5,881 nucleotides of DNA, taken from NCBI GenBank assembly GCA_002385465.1, contig DGDN01000102.1, forward strand, positions 436 to 6,316, read 5' to 3'. Each line of letters starts with the position of its first letter. The stretch's first letter is position 1. Below are positions 5,136 to 5,881 of this stretch, one piece after another. Position numbers and translations under genes: made by a program. This DNA is from Candidatus Fermentithermobacillaceae bacterium UBA3951. Lineage in GTDB: Bacteria > Bacillota > Sulfobacillia > Fermentithermobacillales > Fermentithermobacillaceae. Under the pieces are notes generated by a model. The model was not told the origin of the DNA. It saw only the letters and a list, made by a program, of their open reading frames with translations, and did not search any database.

Positions 5136-5881
5136 TTGAAACGAGTGTCGGTCCTATTCATCGTTCTTGCGCTAGCATTGTCGGTGATTCTTGCTCTTCC
5201 GGGATGCAGCCGGAAAGAGGCGGAGAAACCTCCGGCGTCGGCGATAACCGATCCTGAACCTGCTTCGCCCGGGACCGGTCCAAAGCTCAGCGACTTGATC
5301 GAGCCGCTGTCTCCGCCTGTGAAAGTCACGGTGGGCCTCAAGCAGGTGATATCGGATTCGGGAGTCCTTATCGGGGTCGCCAAGGACTACTACAAGGAAC
5401 TGGGTATCGAGATTGAGATGGCGCAGTTCGCGACAGGGCAGGACATGATCAATGCTCTCGCAGCCGGCCAGTTGGATGTTGGATGTACGGTCACCGCGTC
5501 CGGATTGTTCAATGCGATGATCAGGGACCTCCCGGTCAAGGTCGTCGCCGACAAAGGTATCAATGTGCCCGACATGGGATACTACCGGCTCGTCATCCGC
5601 GCCGACCTCAAGGATACCATCAAGGACTTCGGGGACCTGAAAGGCAGGAAGCTTGCGATCGTCGGCACCGCATCTCTGGATGAAATCGCTTTGGATCGCT
5701 GCCTTGCCGCCGGGGGTCTAACACTGGAAGACGTGGATGTGCAGGTCATAAGGTCGTTTCCAGACATCATAGCGGCTATGTCCAATAAGAGCATTGATGG
5801 CGGCATGGTCATAGAACCCTTTGTCACCCAAGCCATTGAACTGGGTATCGCCGACCCTTGGAAAGACCCGAAAGAGTATGA
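5136..5881 (+). CDS. ABC transporter substrate-binding lipoprotein, NMT1/TauA/SsuA-like (cut by window edge)
   Basis: This is the extracytoplasmic binding component of an ABC importer of the nitrate/sulfonate/bicarbonate/thiamine-precursor type (COG0715-like). From TTG 5136 the frame stays open to the window end, giving 248 residues of an expected 330-380. There is a classic lipoprotein signal: KR, a hydrophobic core (4-21) and the lipobox LPGC with the lipid-bearing C24. A Pro- and Glu-rich tether runs to about residue 60. The binding domain begins VKVTVGLKQVISDSG (62-76), then GVAKDYYKELGIEIEMAQF (80-98), a GQDMINALAAGQLDVG segment (101-116), and DLKGRKLAIVGTASLDE (167-183) at the hinge to lobe 2. 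Pro at the lipobox -2 position is less usual. It is separated by 186 bp from the glycan operon, so it is probably the first gene of its own transport operon. The substrate cannot be inferred from what is present. Confidence 0.88.
   Translation, partial: MKRVSVLFIVLALALSVILALPGCSRKEAEKPPASAITDPEPASPGTGPKLSDLIEPLSPPVKVTVGLKQVISDSGVLIGVAKDYYKELGIEIEMAQFATGQDMINALAAGQLDVGCTVTASGLFNAMIRDLPVKVVADKGINVPDMGYYRLVIRADLKDTIKDFGDLKGRKLAIVGTASLDEIALDRCLAAGGLTLEDVDVQVIRSFPDIIAAMSNKSIDGGMVIEPFVTQAIELGIADPWKDPKEY

Noticed and set aside
4946..5383. 145-codon minus-strand frame over the spacer and the lipoprotein start
   Set aside because: It overlaps the signal peptide and tether of the lipoprotein gene, shows no family features, and its content is the complement of a Pro/Glu-rich coding region.

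Overview
The window looks like part of a moderately GC-rich bacterial chromosome, most likely a Bacillota (clostridial-type) lineage. Three things suggest this. The FeoB fragment has the wording of the clostridial FeoB subgroup (TGNW.GKTV switch, DATCLERNL, MLPPMAIFFPLF). Ribosome binding sites are strong, with GTG and TTG starts. The middle operon pairs a DUF4330-type membrane protein with polysaccharide genes. This assignment rests on recalled family resemblance, not on a search.

Left part, minus strand (1-1429): an iron(II) uptake unit, feoA then feoB. feoB runs off the left edge after 323 codons (G domain, linker, first membrane segments). The 85-bp spacer between the two genes carries a degenerate 8-bp tandem repeat.

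Centre, 1430-1597: a divergent control region between feoA and the plus-strand operon, with candidate promoters in both directions and two short inverted repeats.

Middle, plus strand (1598-4949): three tightly coupled genes. They encode a single-pass DUF4330-type protein, a multi-pass O-antigen ligase/polymerase-family protein (Wzy_C) and a GT4 glycosyltransferase. The stop/start junctions overlap by 1 and 4 bases, so they are almost certainly one operon. The likely role is building a surface or exported glycan: the glycosyltransferase adds sugars at the cytoplasmic face, the Wzy_C protein polymerises or ligates lipid-linked glycan on the outer face, and the DUF4330 protein has no known role.

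Right part (4950-5881): a 186-bp spacer with small hairpins, a perfect 10-bp palindrome and a short direct repeat. It is followed by the start of a lipoprotein substrate-binding component of an ABC importer (NMT1/TauA/SsuA-like), which is cut by the right edge after 248 codons. Its permease and ATPase would be expected beyond the window.

No RNA gene, CRISPR array, insertion sequence or phage gene is visible. The most unusual items are the uncharacterised DUF4330 gene locked into a glycan operon and the degenerate 8-bp repeats in the feoA-feoB spacer, with a possible echo in the spacer before the transporter gene. I see no clear evidence of a wholly new system.
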